A stretch of DNA of 64,000 bases from JAJZGK01 sp035538795 (GCA_035538795.1 DATLJS010000024.1:62001-126000), one strand, 5' to 3'. Shown: positions 34,498 to 43,157, counted from the stretch's first letter. Translations and numbers: made by a program. The notes: generated from the sequence alone by a model not told the origin.

Positions 34498-35808
34498 TCA
34501 GAGCCGTTCCAGACGGGCGGCGAAGAAGCCGTCCATGCCGCCTAGATGGTTGGGCAGACAGCGCAAGTCGCCGGTGGAGCTGATCAATTCGCTCAGGCCG
34601 CCGATTTCGTCGGCGCGGATCGGCAGGCGGCGGAACGGTGCTCCGGAAGCCAGCAAGGCGTCGATGCGGCGTTCGCCTTCCTCGGGTTGCAGCGAGCAGG
34701 TGCAGAACACCAGGCGTCCGCCCGGTTTCAGCATGGCCGCGGTCGCGGCCAGCAAGCGGTCCTGGGCGGCGGCCAGCTTGGCGACGTCTTCGGCGGTTTT
34801 CAGCCAGGCCGCTTCCGGATGGCGGCGCAGGGTGCCGGTGGCCGAACAGGGTGCATCCAGCAGCACGGCGTCCAGCGGCTGATCGGGAATCCAGCCGGCG
34901 GCGTCGGCGGCGACGGTGGTGGCGGTCAGACCGACGCGGGCCAGATTGTCGGACAGGCGCTCCAGCCGCTTGGCCGAGCGGTCCAGGGCGATGACGCGGG
35001 CGCCGGCGGCGGCCAGTTGGGCCGTCTTGCCGCCGGGGGCGGCGCAGAGATCGACCACGTCCCGTCCTGCCACGTCGCCCAGCAGGCGGGCGGGCAAGGC
35101 GGCGGCGGCGTCTTGAACCCACCAGGCGCCTTCGGCGAAACCGGGCAGAGCCGGGATCAATCCCCCGGCGGCGCGGCGCAAGGTGCCGGTGGGGAGAATT
35201 TCAGCCTCCAGCCTTTCCGCCCAAAGGAGCGGATCGGCCTTGACGGTGATATCCAGGGCGGCTTCGGACAGATGGGCGGCGGCGATGGCGCGGCAGGCGT
35301 CTTCGCCGTAAGCTTCGGTCCAGGATTGCCACAGCCAGTCGGGGGTGTTCAGGCGGGCGGCGTCCTGGGTGGCGATCATCGCCTGACCTTCACGGCCGAA
35401 ACGGCGCAGCACGGCGTTGACCAGCTTGACATGGGCCGACAGTCCGGCGGCGCGGGTCATCTGCACGGCGGTGTCGACGGCGGCGTGGGCGGGGGTATCC
35501 AGGAACAGCAATTGCGCGGCGCCCAGGCGCAGGATGTCTTCGGCCAGGGCCGCCTTGGCGGGGATCGGGCGTTCCAGGCAGCGCCGGATCAGATCGTCGA
35601 TCTGGCCCAGGCGGCGCAGAGTGCCGGCCACCAGCAGACGGGCGAAGGCACGATCGCGCTCCTCCAGACCGCTCAAATCCAGCGCTTCGTCCAAGGCGAC
35701 GCGGCGGCGCAACACGCGGGACAGGGCTTCGACAGCGGCGGCGCGGGCGCCGAATTCGGAACGCGATAGCAAAAGGGACAACCGGAACTCTCCAAAAGCC
35801 GCAAGCAT
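34498..35808 (-). CDS. rsmB: 16S rRNA (cytosine-967-C5)-methyltransferase RsmB
   Basis: Methylates C967 of 16S rRNA. The 436-aa protein has the N-terminal NusB-like domain (ARAAAVEALSRVLRRRVALDEA, ILRLGAAQLLFLD) and the C-terminal SAM domain with VVDLCAAPGGKTAQLAA, LDAVLLDAPCSATGTLRRHPE and the catalytic pair of cysteines in DAPCS and VFCTCSLQPEEGE. Start ATG at 35808. Upstream of gmhB in the same direction; divergent from the DUF1674 gene. Confidence 0.95.
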   Translation of the reverse strand: MLAAFGEFRLSLLLSRSEFGARAAAVEALSRVLRRRVALDEALDLSGLEERDRAFARLLVAGTLRRLGQIDDLIRRCLERPIPAKAALAEDILRLGAAQLLFLDTPAHAAVDTAVQMTRAAGLSAHVKLVNAVLRRFGREGQAMIATQDAARLNTPDWLWQSWTEAYGEDACRAIAAAHLSEAALDITVKADPLLWAERLEAEILPTGTLRRAAGGLIPALPGFAEGAWWVQDAAAALPARLLGDVAGRDVVDLCAAPGGKTAQLAAAGARVIALDRSAKRLERLSDNLARVGLTATTVAADAAGWIPDQPLDAVLLDAPCSATGTLRRHPEAAWLKTAEDVAKLAAAQDRLLAATAAMLKPGGRLVFCTCSLQPEEGERRIDALLASGAPFRRLPIRADEIGGLSELISSTGDLRCLPNHLGGMDGFFAARLERL

Positions 35809-35871
35809 GACGATTGAACGGCAGGGCGATGAGGCTTAACTATGCCCCATCAAAGGTACAAGAGGACTACC

Positions 35872-36039
35872 ATGACCGGCCAGGATCAAGGCGGCAAGAG
35901 CCCGCAAGCGGAACAAACGCAAAAGCCTGTTTCTCAGAGCGAAAAACCGGCCAAGCCTGCCGAACATGGCGGCCCCAAGGGGCCGGAGCCGACCCGTTAT
36001 CAGGACTGGGAGCGCGGCGGCCGCTGCGTGGATTTCTAA
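35872..36039 (+). CDS. DUF1674 protein (SDHAF4-like)
   Basis: A 55-aa protein whose C-terminus, PKGPEPTRYQDWERGGRCVDF, is the DUF1674 signature. The mitochondrial member SDHAF4 helps assemble flavinated succinate dehydrogenase, and the bacterial protein probably does likewise; the sdh genes are not nearby. The N-terminal half is a disordered Lys/Gln/Pro-rich tail. ATG at 35872 follows AGAGGA. It ends 4 bp inside the convergent hydrolase gene. Confidence 0.92.
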   Translation: MTGQDQGGKSPQAEQTQKPVSQSEKPAKPAEHGGPKGPEPTRYQDWERGGRCVDF

Positions 36040-36827
36040 AGCAGGCCGCTGACGAAGGCCGTCACGGCCCCGGCGACCGGCCCCGGATGCCGAAGATGGG
36101 GGCTGTGCCCGCATTCTTCGATCACCAGTCGCTCGACCCGGCCGCTCAGACAGTGTTCGATCCGATCCAGTTGAGCCAGGGTGGCATATTCGTCCTGGCG
36201 CCCCTGCACCAACAGAACCGGCACGCGGATGCCGCTGATTTCTGCTCCAATGTCCCAGGTGCGAAAATCGGGATGCAGCCAAGCGCTGGCCCAGCCGTGG
36301 AAGGCCACGTCGACGTTGCCGCCGTGATAGCGGGCCAGCCGTTGGCGCAGGCTTTTGCCATGGTCGTCGGCGCGGTATTGCTCCAAGGCCCGGGCGATGC
36401 CCGCCACCGTCATGTCTTCGACGAAGACGTGGGGAGCTTCGGCGACGACGCCCAGCAGGGTTGGGGCGGGCGACAGGGCGGCGTTGAGCAAGGCGATGGT
36501 GCCGCCGTCGGAGTGGCCGACCAGGACATGGCGGCCGATTCCCAGGGCGGCGAGCAATTCCGGCAGAGGGCCGACGGCTTCGCGGTGCAGATAGTCCAGG
36601 GGACGGGGAAGCGGCACCGGACCAGATCCGCCATAGCCGTATCGGCTATAGGCCAGCACGCGGCAACCGCTGGCCTGGGCCAGCCGCTGGGGAAAGTCCT
36701 TCCATTGGGCGATGGAGCCCAGGCCTTCGTGCAGCAGCACCAGGGTCGGCGCCTGTTCCTCCGCAGGCTCCCACAGCTGATATTCCACGGGGCCGCCGGT
36801 CAGGGCGATGCGGGGATAAGGTGTCAC
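36036..36827 (-). CDS. Alpha/beta-hydrolase
   Basis: A 263-aa hydrolase with a standard fold: oxyanion stretch LVLLHEGLGSIAQWKDFP, nucleophile elbow VLVGHSDGGTIAL, acid in LLVQGRQDEYATL and catalytic His in VIEECGHSPHLRHP. It belongs to the large 3-oxoadipate enol-lactonase/esterase group; the substrate is not predictable. It begins with GTG one base after the stop of the upstream lipoprotein gene, so the two are an operon. Confidence 0.88.
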   Translation of the reverse strand: MTPYPRIALTGGPVEYQLWEPAEEQAPTLVLLHEGLGSIAQWKDFPQRLAQASGCRVLAYSRYGYGGSGPVPLPRPLDYLHREAVGPLPELLAALGIGRHVLVGHSDGGTIALLNAALSPAPTLLGVVAEAPHVFVEDMTVAGIARALEQYRADDHGKSLRQRLARYHGGNVDVAFHGWASAWLHPDFRTWDIGAEISGIRVPVLLVQGRQDEYATLAQLDRIEHCLSGRVERLVIEECGHSPHLRHPGPVAGAVTAFVSGLL

Positions 36828-36828
36828 G

Positions 36829-37650
36829 TCAATCGCGGCCCTTGGCTCCGCAATCAGGCAGCATCTTCACCAGGGATTTGCACAGCGCCTTGCCATCGGT
36901 TTCGCTCAGACCCTTGGCCTTCAGGCGCAGATAGGTTCCCTTGCCGGGCAGCGTGATCTTCGACAGTTCCGGCTGGGCATGGGCCAGCAGCGGCGACGCC
37001 TTGCCCAGTTCCTTCCAGCCTTCCATGGCCGTGCCCTTGTCGCGGTACGAGGCCAGATAGACCAGGGCGCCCGCCTTGCCGGGCTTGGCCTCATCGGTTT
37101 TTTTCTCGTCGTGCTTGGCGTCTTCCGCGGTTCTGGCGTCGGCCTTGGCTTCGGGCTTCATTTCCGGCACGGTCGCCCGCACCAGATGCAATACCTGCCC
37201 GTCGGTCACCGTCAGCAGGCTACCGTCGCGGGCCATCAGGTAGGAACCGAAGGCATCCTTGCCGCATGTCACGCTCAAGGAGGGGCGGGCCTGCCTCAGC
37301 GCCTCAGCGTCGCTTGTCGCCAAGCCCAGGAAAGCGGCTTCGCTTTGGCTTTCGGCGCGGTAGGTGGGCTGGGGACAGGTGCGCCCGGCCATGTCGGTGG
37401 CGCCGTATTCTTCAAGATGCAGCTTCTGCCCCAAAGGCGGCATGGCGGCGGTGGGCTGGGCGGAGCCGAACTGCTCGGCGACGCTCCACAATCCCATCCA
37501 GGGCTGGATCGAACCGCTTTCCGCCTCGGCCTTGGCCTCTTCCTTGGCGGCGGGGGGCGCGGCGGCTGAAGCTGGCGTCGGCGGCGGTTCGGACGCGCAG
37601 GCGGCCAGCATCAGGGTCAGGGCGGAAGCGACGATCGCCTGGCTCTTCAT
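36829..37650 (-). CDS. Lipoprotein with SPOR-like C-terminus
   Basis: A 273-aa predicted lipoprotein: a signal peptide with lipobox LAAC (MLAACASEPPPTPAS), an Ala/Pro/Glu/Lys linker, a central domain with LHLEEYGATDMAGRTCPQP, a second Lys/Asp-rich linker and a C-terminal stretch (ALVYLASYRDKGTAMEGWKE ... GKGTYLRLKAKGLSE) that looks like a SPOR peptidoglycan-binding fold. Envelope or septal role is an inference. It lies between the carbonic anhydrase and hydrolase genes on one strand. Confidence 0.75.
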   Translation of the reverse strand: MKSQAIVASALTLMLAACASEPPPTPASAAAPPAAKEEAKAEAESGSIQPWMGLWSVAEQFGSAQPTAAMPPLGQKLHLEEYGATDMAGRTCPQPTYRAESQSEAAFLGLATSDAEALRQARPSLSVTCGKDAFGSYLMARDGSLLTVTDGQVLHLVRATVPEMKPEAKADARTAEDAKHDEKKTDEAKPGKAGALVYLASYRDKGTAMEGWKELGKASPLLAHAQPELSKITLPGKGTYLRLKAKGLSETDGKALCKSLVKMLPDCGAKGRD

Positions 37651-37665
37651 GGAAACGCCTTTCGC

Positions 37666-38499
37666 TTAGAGAAGATCGAGCAACAGCTTGCGCCGGTTCA
37701 AAGGCTGGACCGGGCGGGCGTTGTTGGGGAACAGCTTGGCGAATTTGGCGATCTGCTCGGCCGAGGCCGTCACCGGCTTGCGGTAGACCACCCAGGAAAC
37801 GATCTCGGAGCAGGGCGGAGTGGTCAGCGACCCGGCATAGCGATAGGTGGCGCTGTCGGCGGGGATCAGGGCCGAAGGCAGAAGCTGCACATCGGCTTTG
37901 GCGGTTTCTCCCGCTTTCTCCGGCAGAATGCGCCAGACGGTTTCCAGGGTACTGTTGGCCTCGCCCTTGGTGATCATGATCCCCAGAACCGCCAGGCCGC
38001 CGTTGGCGGCGCGGTGGACGAAATGCACCTCCATGTCAAAGGCGGTGCCGGCCAGCGTGTGTTCACTGGGATGATGGAAATGGTATTGGATCAGATCGTA
38101 AGCCGTGCCGTCCAATTCCAGGCTGCTGCCCTTGGGGCAATTGACCTGGATGGTGTGACCGTTGTTGACCACTTCCAGCGGCATGGCCTGCCAGTGCAAG
38201 GCCGGGGCTTTCAGCAGGGCGGAAACAGGCTGGTCCAGATTGATCGGAGACTGTTCCCTGCCCAGGCCGCAGGCGCCGTATTCCGAGGAAAGCTGGCCCC
38301 ATTTCTCGGGGCCCCCCTCTCCCTCATAATCCCAATGGGGCGGGTGCGCCGCCGCTTCGCCGTGGGTTGGCGCGGGGGCGGTCAGCGAGGTGGGGGCGTG
38401 GCTTTCGGCGGCGAAGGCCGCCTTGGCTCCCAACATGCTGCACACCGGACAAACCACGGCGGCATTGGCGAAGTGGCGCAAAAAGGCACGGCGTTCCAT
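37666..38499 (-). CDS. Alpha-type carbonic anhydrase, exported
   Basis: Interconverts CO2 and bicarbonate, probably in the periplasm. The 277-aa precursor has a twin-arginine-like leader (MERRAFLRHFANAAVVC) ending near AAFAAES. The alpha-class core is clear: WDYEGEGGPEKWGQL, REQSPINLD, the zinc histidines in YDLIQYHFHHPSEHT and MEVHFVHRA, and LTTPPCSEIVSWVV. An AGGAGG sits eight bases before ATG 38499, so the longer frame (38526) is rejected. First gene of a group with the lipoprotein and hydrolase. Confidence 0.95.
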   Translation of the reverse strand: MERRAFLRHFANAAVVCPVCSMLGAKAAFAAESHAPTSLTAPAPTHGEAAAHPPHWDYEGEGGPEKWGQLSSEYGACGLGREQSPINLDQPVSALLKAPALHWQAMPLEVVNNGHTIQVNCPKGSSLELDGTAYDLIQYHFHHPSEHTLAGTAFDMEVHFVHRAANGGLAVLGIMITKGEANSTLETVWRILPEKAGETAKADVQLLPSALIPADSATYRYAGSLTTPPCSEIVSWVVYRKPVTASAEQIAKFAKLFPNNARPVQPLNRRKLLLDLL

Positions 38500-38664
38500 G
38501 GGTGCAGCCTCCTGATTTATTTTCAAGGATGCTGACGCAGTTCCTTGCCGTGATCAACGAGTAATAGAAGAACTCCGATGTCCCAGCCCTTGCGCAAGCT
38601 TTTGCCCAGGCTCATCTATGCCAATGATGGAAGAGACGAAAGCCGCCGTAACGGGGTGTGAGAA

Positions 38665-38817
38665 ATGGCCGAATGTCTTGGTCTTTGTGATTACGTCGAT
38701 GATGTCTGTATGGGCTGCGGCCGCGATTTCAGTCTGGTCGAGCCCGAAGACAAGGAGGAAGCCGCGTCTTCCCGGGAAAACGCGGCTTCCTCCGGAAACG
38801 AGCCGGCGAAGGATTAA
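38665..38817 (+). CDS. Small cysteine-rich protein, 50 aa (DUF1289-like motif)
   Basis: A short gene beginning MAECLGLCDYVDDVCMGCGR. The cysteine pattern C-x3-C-x6-C-x2-C-G-R is close to DUF1289 (as in the protein at 30413) but with a shorter loop, so a metal-binding mini-domain is likely. The second half is acidic and low-complexity, with AASS repeated because it is encoded across a 14-bp inverted repeat. Its stop overlaps the convergent rubredoxin-reductase stop by 4 bp. The cysteines and the redox neighbourhood support a real gene; function unknown. Confidence 0.6.
   Translation: MAECLGLCDYVDDVCMGCGRDFSLVEPEDKEEAASSRENAASSGNEPAKD
38754..38793. repeat. Perfect 14-bp inverted repeat inside the small Cys-rich gene
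   Basis: Arms GGAGGAAGCCGCGT (38754-38767) and ACGCGGCTTCCTCC (38780-38793) around a 12-bp centre that is itself nearly palindromic. It lies within the 3' part of the small gene and near the end of the convergent rubredoxin-reductase gene. There is no T tract, but it could act as a bidirectional stem limiting read-through. Confidence 0.7.
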
Positions 38818-39974
38818 GCCAGGATGTCGGGCATGGATTTGCCCAGGGCCTGACGCTCTCCGGTCTTGGCGCCGCTGAGGGCGAAGCCGACGGCAGCGCC
38901 GTCGCCGTTGACGTACAGAGCCTTCAGGTCGCGCCCTTCCCCTTCCACCGTCCAGTTTCCCGCCGTGCCGAAAGGCGGCGGGCATACCGCCACCGGCAAG
39001 GCGGGCGTCTTGACCACCACCGGCAAGGCGGGAAGCGCCAGAGGTGTATCCGATCCGGCCAGGGTGGACGCCAAGGCGCGGGCCTGGGCCATCAGCGGCA
39101 GCACGAACGGCAGCGGCCCGGCATCGGTCTGGGCGCAGTCGCCGATGGCGAAGATGGACGGATCGGACGTTCTCAGCAGACGGTCCACGACGATGCCCTT
39201 GTCCACCGTCAGCCCGGCCTGACGGGCCAGTTCGACACGGGGCAGCAGGCCGATAGCCGACAGGGCGAGATCGAAATCCACCACCGACTCGTCGTCGAGG
39301 AAAGCCTTGCCGGGTTCGAAGCGAACCACCGAACGGGACAGATGCAGGCTGACGCCGATGCCGGTCAGAGCCTGGGTCACGGCATCGCCCAATTGCTGGG
39401 GCAACAGGCGGCCCAGCGGCCAGGGGGCGGGGTCGACGACGGTTACACGATGGCCGGCGCCGGCCAGATCGTTGGCGAATTCCGCGCCGATCAAGCCGGC
39501 CCCGATCAGCAGCACGCGGGAGCCTTGCCCCAGCTTGCCGCGCCAGACGGTGTAATCGTCCAGGTCGTTGACGCTGTGCACGACCACCTTGTCCGATCCG
39601 TCGACCTTGTAAGGCCGGGGGTCGGCGCCGACGGCCAGGACCAGCCGGCCATAGGCCAGTTGTGTCTCGGCGCCGTCGGCGGCCTTGACCGTGACGATCT
39701 TGGCCTGGAGATCGATGCTACCGGCCCGGCTGCGGGTCAGTACGGTCAGGGACAGTTCCCCGGCGAACTGCTCGGCAGTCTTCTGCGCCAGGGCGGCGGG
39801 AGTTTTGCCCTGGGCGAAGGCATTGGACAGCATCGGCTTGCTGTAGACCTCGCCGCCGTCGGCGGTGATCACCGTGACCGGAGTCTCGCGGTCCAGTTTC
39901 CTGAACTCGCGGGCCAGGGTATACCCCCCCAGCCCGCTGCCCAGGATCACCACGCCTTTATCCAAGGCGCCCAT
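38814..39974 (-). CDS. Rubredoxin-NAD(+) reductase (FAD-dependent)
   Basis: A 386-aa flavoprotein that should pass electrons from NAD(P)H to rubredoxin. The N-terminal FAD site is VVILGSGLGGYTLAREFRKL, the NAD site VLLIGAGLIGAEFANDLA, and the second FAD motif IFAIGDCAQTDAG. The C-terminal cap is short, as in RubB/AlkT types. ATG at 39974 lies 2 bp after the rubredoxin stop, so the earlier in-frame start is rejected. Together with rubredoxin and rubrerythrin it forms a peroxide-reducing electron chain. Confidence 0.92.
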   Translation of the reverse strand: MGALDKGVVILGSGLGGYTLAREFRKLDRETPVTVITADGGEVYSKPMLSNAFAQGKTPAALAQKTAEQFAGELSLTVLTRSRAGSIDLQAKIVTVKAADGAETQLAYGRLVLAVGADPRPYKVDGSDKVVVHSVNDLDDYTVWRGKLGQGSRVLLIGAGLIGAEFANDLAGAGHRVTVVDPAPWPLGRLLPQQLGDAVTQALTGIGVSLHLSRSVVRFEPGKAFLDDESVVDFDLALSAIGLLPRVELARQAGLTVDKGIVVDRLLRTSDPSIFAIGDCAQTDAGPLPFVLPLMAQARALASTLAGSDTPLALPALPVVVKTPALPVAVCPPPFGTAGNWTVEGEGRDLKALYVNGDGAAVGFALSGAKTGERQALGKSMPDILA

Positions 39975-39976
39975 GA

Positions 39977-40141
39977 TTACTCCTCCACCGGCTCGAAATC
40001 GGCCTTGGAGACGCCGCAATCCGGACAAGACCAGTCGTCGGGAATGGACTCGAACGGAGTGCCGGCGGGAATACCGTCGTCGGGGATGCCGACAGCCGGG
40101 TCATAGGTGAAGCCGCAGACGACGCAGACATACTTCTTCAT
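39977..40141 (-). CDS. Rubredoxin
   Basis: A 54-aa one-iron electron carrier. The two metal knuckles are present: YVCVVCGFTYDP near the N-terminus and WSCPDCGVSKADFEPV near the C-terminus. The central region GIPAGTPFESIPDDW is standard. It sits directly before its reductase (2 bp) and after rubrerythrin (about 40 bp) on the same strand, so the three are likely co-transcribed. Confidence 0.97.
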   Translation of the reverse strand: MKKYVCVVCGFTYDPAVGIPDDGIPAGTPFESIPDDWSCPDCGVSKADFEPVEE

Positions 40142-40180
40142 GATGGGATTCCTTCTTGTTTGCTGTTGCCGTCTGAAATC

Positions 40181-40663
40181 TCAGGCGCCCTTCTTCTGGG
40201 CGGCCAGGGTGTCGCGGTAATGGTTGGCGTGGCGTTCCTCGACCTTGGCCAGGGCGGCGAAACGCTTGGCGGCAGTGGCCAGAGTCTTGGCGAATTGCTC
40301 GGCGTGCTCCTTGGATTCGGCGATCTGCTCGTCGATCTCGGCGACGGCGGCGGCATGGCCTTCCTGTTCGGCCAGATGGCGGAACTTGGGATACATCTCG
40401 GTGTATTCGTAGGTTTCGCCGTCAATGGCCAGCTGCAGCATTTTTTCGACGGTCAACTGGTCCTTGGGATACAGCAGGTCGAGATGGCCGAAGGCATGGG
40501 CGGTTTCCTGTTCGGCCGTCTTCTCGAAGACCTCGGCCACGTCGATGGCTCCCAGTTCGCGGGCCCGGCGGGCGAAGAACAGATACTTGCGATTCGCCAT
40601 GGATTCGCCGGCGAATGCGGCTTCAATGTTCTTGATGGTCGGCGATTCGGGATTGATTGCCAT
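40181..40663 (-). CDS. Rubrerythrin
   Basis: A 160-aa diiron protein that reduces hydrogen peroxide using electrons from rubredoxin. The four-helix bundle shows the metal ligands: AAFAGESMANRKYLFFA, FEKTAEQETAHAFGH, EYTEMYPKFRHLAEQEGH and KVEERHANHY. It lacks the C-terminal rubredoxin domain of classical rubrerythrin, which explains the separate rubredoxin next door. AGGAG precedes ATG 40663. An AT-rich stretch upstream (about 40740-40775) probably holds the promoter. Confidence 0.95.
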   Translation of the reverse strand: MAINPESPTIKNIEAAFAGESMANRKYLFFARRARELGAIDVAEVFEKTAEQETAHAFGHLDLLYPKDQLTVEKMLQLAIDGETYEYTEMYPKFRHLAEQEGHAAAVAEIDEQIAESKEHAEQFAKTLATAAKRFAALAKVEERHANHYRDTLAAQKKGA

Positions 40664-40830
40664 TTGGTTTCTCCTAGTCCTGAACAATCGGTTCGTTCGA
40701 TGACCCAAGCTAACCAAATTCAACAGATCGATGGAAACGAGTAATATTCCTATTATTAATCGGAAAAATCGATATGTTGCCCCGCAAGCCCAGGTCGCGA
40801 AACAGCATATAGGAACTGTCTGGAAAGGTT

Positions 40831-41835
40831 CTAGGGATTAAACCTTATGGAAGTAAGGTTATTTTCCGCCCGCCGATCGGCTCCGGACGGTAGCGGCGCA
40901 TGGGGGGCGTCGATCCAGGCGGCGATGTCGGCCAGCACCACCTGGGCCTGCAGATCGCGCAGCAGCATGTGATAGCCGTTGGCATAGACCGCCTTGACCT
41001 GGGAATCGCCGCCGGCCAGACGGGACATCATGCGGTAGGACGGAGCGGCGGGAATGACTTCGTCATGTTCGCCGTACAGAACCAGGGCCGGAGTCGCCAG
41101 GCGGTCGGCGCAGTTCTGGGCATTGGTCATCAGGTCCACCAGCCCGTGGATGGTGTCGACGCGGGTCTCCTTGATCACCAAGGGATCGCGGCTCAAGGCG
41201 CGCAGCATCTCGATATTGTCGGAGGGGGCGACGTTCAATCCCTCGCCGGTGAGCGTCATCCAAGGCAGCACATGGGACGTCATCCACAGGGCGCTGCGCT
41301 CGAAGATGTTCATGTCGTCGCGGCCCCAGACCGCCGGAGCCGACAGGATGACGCCGCTGACGGCCGGAGGATGGGCCGACGTCATGGTGCGCATGACCAC
41401 GGCGCCGCCCATGCTTTCGCCCATGGCATAAAGGGGAACGCCGGGATGGCGGCCGCCGATCAGCCGTAAGGCCGTGGACAAGTCGTTGGTCATGGCCTCT
41501 TCGCCGGCCCAATAGCTGGGCCAGGGGCCTTGGCCGAAGCCGCGCTGGTCGTAGGCGTAGACGGCGACGCCGCGGGCCGCCAGATATTTCCCCGGGCCGT
41601 CGAAGGCGTTGGAATAATCGTTCATGCCGTGCAGGGCGACGATGACGGCCTTGACCGGCTGTCCGTCGGCCGGCAGCCAGCGGCGGTAGGGCAGGCGGGC
41701 TTCGTCGGCGGTGACGATGGCCTCGGCCTCCAGGCGTGGCTCGATGGTCGCGGGGCCGGGAGGCTTCAGGGTCGGGGCGCAGGCGGCGGGAAAAAGAAAT
41801 GTCAGCATTACCAGCAGCCTGCCCCAACGGTTCAT
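40831..41835 (-). CDS. Lipoprotein alpha/beta-hydrolase (monoacylglycerol lipase/lysophospholipase-like)
   Basis: A 334-aa hydrolase of the Hydrolase_4 group with a lipoprotein signal (FLFPAACAP). Visible elements are VIVALHGMNDYSNAFDG (oxyanion region), the nucleophile elbow YAMGESMGGAVVM, the acid in LVLYGEHDEVIPA and the His in YANGYHMLLRD. Membrane-anchored esterase activity on acylglycerols or lysophospholipids is likely. It follows the ABC ATPase gene by 2 bp and is probably co-transcribed with it. Confidence 0.88.
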   Translation of the reverse strand: MNRWGRLLVMLTFLFPAACAPTLKPPGPATIEPRLEAEAIVTADEARLPYRRWLPADGQPVKAVIVALHGMNDYSNAFDGPGKYLAARGVAVYAYDQRGFGQGPWPSYWAGEEAMTNDLSTALRLIGGRHPGVPLYAMGESMGGAVVMRTMTSAHPPAVSGVILSAPAVWGRDDMNIFERSALWMTSHVLPWMTLTGEGLNVAPSDNIEMLRALSRDPLVIKETRVDTIHGLVDLMTNAQNCADRLATPALVLYGEHDEVIPAAPSYRMMSRLAGGDSQVKAVYANGYHMLLRDLQAQVVLADIAAWIDAPHAPLPSGADRRAENNLTSIRFNP

Positions 41836-41837
41836 GA

Positions 41838-42818
41838 TCAGCTCGCGCGTTCCGCCGCCGCCTGTTGGGCCCCATGCCCGGTCAGACGCAGGAAGATGTC
41901 TTCCAAATCGGCTTCCACGGTGGAAAGGTCAACCACTCCCAGGCCCGAGGCGCGGACGCCTTCGAGAATCTGCCCGACGTTGGTGGCGCTGGGCTTGTAG
42001 CGGAAGCGCAGGCGGCGGGCATCCAGCCGCTCGGGCGACCAGGGCGCCAGGGGACCGGGAACCTGATCCAGATCCCGGTCGACGGTCAGACAAAGCTGCT
42101 TGCTGTCGAGACGGCCCAGCAGATCATTTTTCTCTTCGTGCGCCACCAGTTGACCGTGGTCGATGATGGCGATGCGGTCGCACAGCTCCTCGGCCTCTTC
42201 CAGATAATGGGTGGTCAGAACGATGGTGGTGCCTTGCTCGTTCAACTGTTTGACATAGGCCCATAATTGCTGGCGCAGTTCGATGTCGACGCCGGCGGTG
42301 GGCTCGTCCAGCACCAGGATCGGCGGCGTATGCACCATGGCCTTGGCCACCAGCAGGCGGCGGCGCATGCCGCCCGACAGGGTGCGGGCATAGGCGTGGG
42401 CCTTGTCGGCCAGACCGACCGCTTCGAGGATCTCGTCGGTGCGGCGTTCGGTCTTGGGCACGCCGTACATGCCGGCCTGAACTTCCAGCAGTTCGCGCGG
42501 GGTGAAGAAAGGGTCGAGGTTCAATTCCTGCGGCACCACGCCGATGGCGCAGCGGGCGGCGCGTTCGTCGTCGGCGACGTCGGTCCCCCAGATCTTGGCG
42601 ACGCCCGAGGTCTTGGTGACCAGGCCGGCCAGAATGTTGATGAACGTCGATTTGCCGGCGCCGTTCGGTCCCAACAGGCCGAAAAACGATCCGCGGGGAA
42701 TGGACAGCGACACGGCGTCCAGGGCCTTCTTGGCCGGCTGGCGGCCGCGAGGCGCGTAGACCTTGGTTAAACCGACGGTTTCGATGGCGTATTCGGGAAA
42801 GAAATCAGAGCTGGACAT
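41838..42818 (-). CDS. ABC transporter ATP-binding protein (YadG/ABC-2 type)
   Basis: A 326-aa ATPase subunit. Walker A is LLGPNGAGKSTFINILAG, the Q-loop GVVPQELNLDPFFTP, the signature RTLSGGMRRRLLVAKAMVH, Walker B PPILVLDEPTAGVD, and the switch His in IVLTTHYLEEAEELCDR. A C-terminal extension (VEADLEDIFLRLTG) is typical of ABC-2 exporters. No permease gene is adjacent in the window, so its membrane partner must be elsewhere. MSSSDFFPEYAIETVGLTK at 42818 is the natural start; the frame continues far upstream but only as a shadow of polA. Confidence 0.92.
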   Translation of the reverse strand: MSSSDFFPEYAIETVGLTKVYAPRGRQPAKKALDAVSLSIPRGSFFGLLGPNGAGKSTFINILAGLVTKTSGVAKIWGTDVADDERAARCAIGVVPQELNLDPFFTPRELLEVQAGMYGVPKTERRTDEILEAVGLADKAHAYARTLSGGMRRRLLVAKAMVHTPPILVLDEPTAGVDIELRQQLWAYVKQLNEQGTTIVLTTHYLEEAEELCDRIAIIDHGQLVAHEEKNDLLGRLDSKQLCLTVDRDLDQVPGPLAPWSPERLDARRLRFRYKPSATNVGQILEGVRASGLGVVDLSTVEADLEDIFLRLTGHGAQQAAAERAS

Positions 42819-42911
42819 GCATCCACGCGATAAGAGAATTGATTGGCTTGCGGCAATGGGTATCATCCGCCGGACCGCCCGTGCAATGAGCAACGTGCAA
42901 CGAGGAACGAT

Positions 42912-43088
42912 ATGAGCGACGAAGTCGTCACCGTCAATACCACCACCGTGGCCTGCGAAGGCAATGGCCCCGTCACCGGCCATCCCAAGGTCTTCCTGAC
43001 GTTCGCCGATGGCAAGAAGGAATTGGTCTGCCCCTATTGCAGCCGCACCTTCAAGCTGGCCGAAGGCGCCAAGTCGCACGGGCACTGA
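42912..43088 (+). CDS. Zinc-finger zf-CHCC domain protein
   Basis: A 58-aa protein with the zf-CHCC pattern: VACEGNG, GHPKVFLTF and LVCPYCSRTFKL, i.e. Cys-His-Cys-Cys zinc ligands. It resembles the C-terminal domain of the complex I accessory subunit NDUFS6. Its role in bacteria is not settled. ATG at 42912 follows AGGAA. It is divergent from the ABC ATPase gene and 69 bp ahead of polA. Confidence 0.92.
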   Translation: MSDEVVTVNTTTVACEGNGPVTGHPKVFLTFADGKKELVCPYCSRTFKLAEGAKSHGH

Positions 43089-43157
43089 GGGAAACCCCTC
43101 CCTTTTTGCCGCCGATCGCCTAAGTTTTACCTCGTCACGCGGTAAGAAGGATTCGTC

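Noticed and set aside
40735..40775. PerR/Fur-type box before rubrerythrin
   Set aside because: The stretch is AT-rich with a loose TAATA...TATTA symmetry but does not fit a recognised operator well enough to list.
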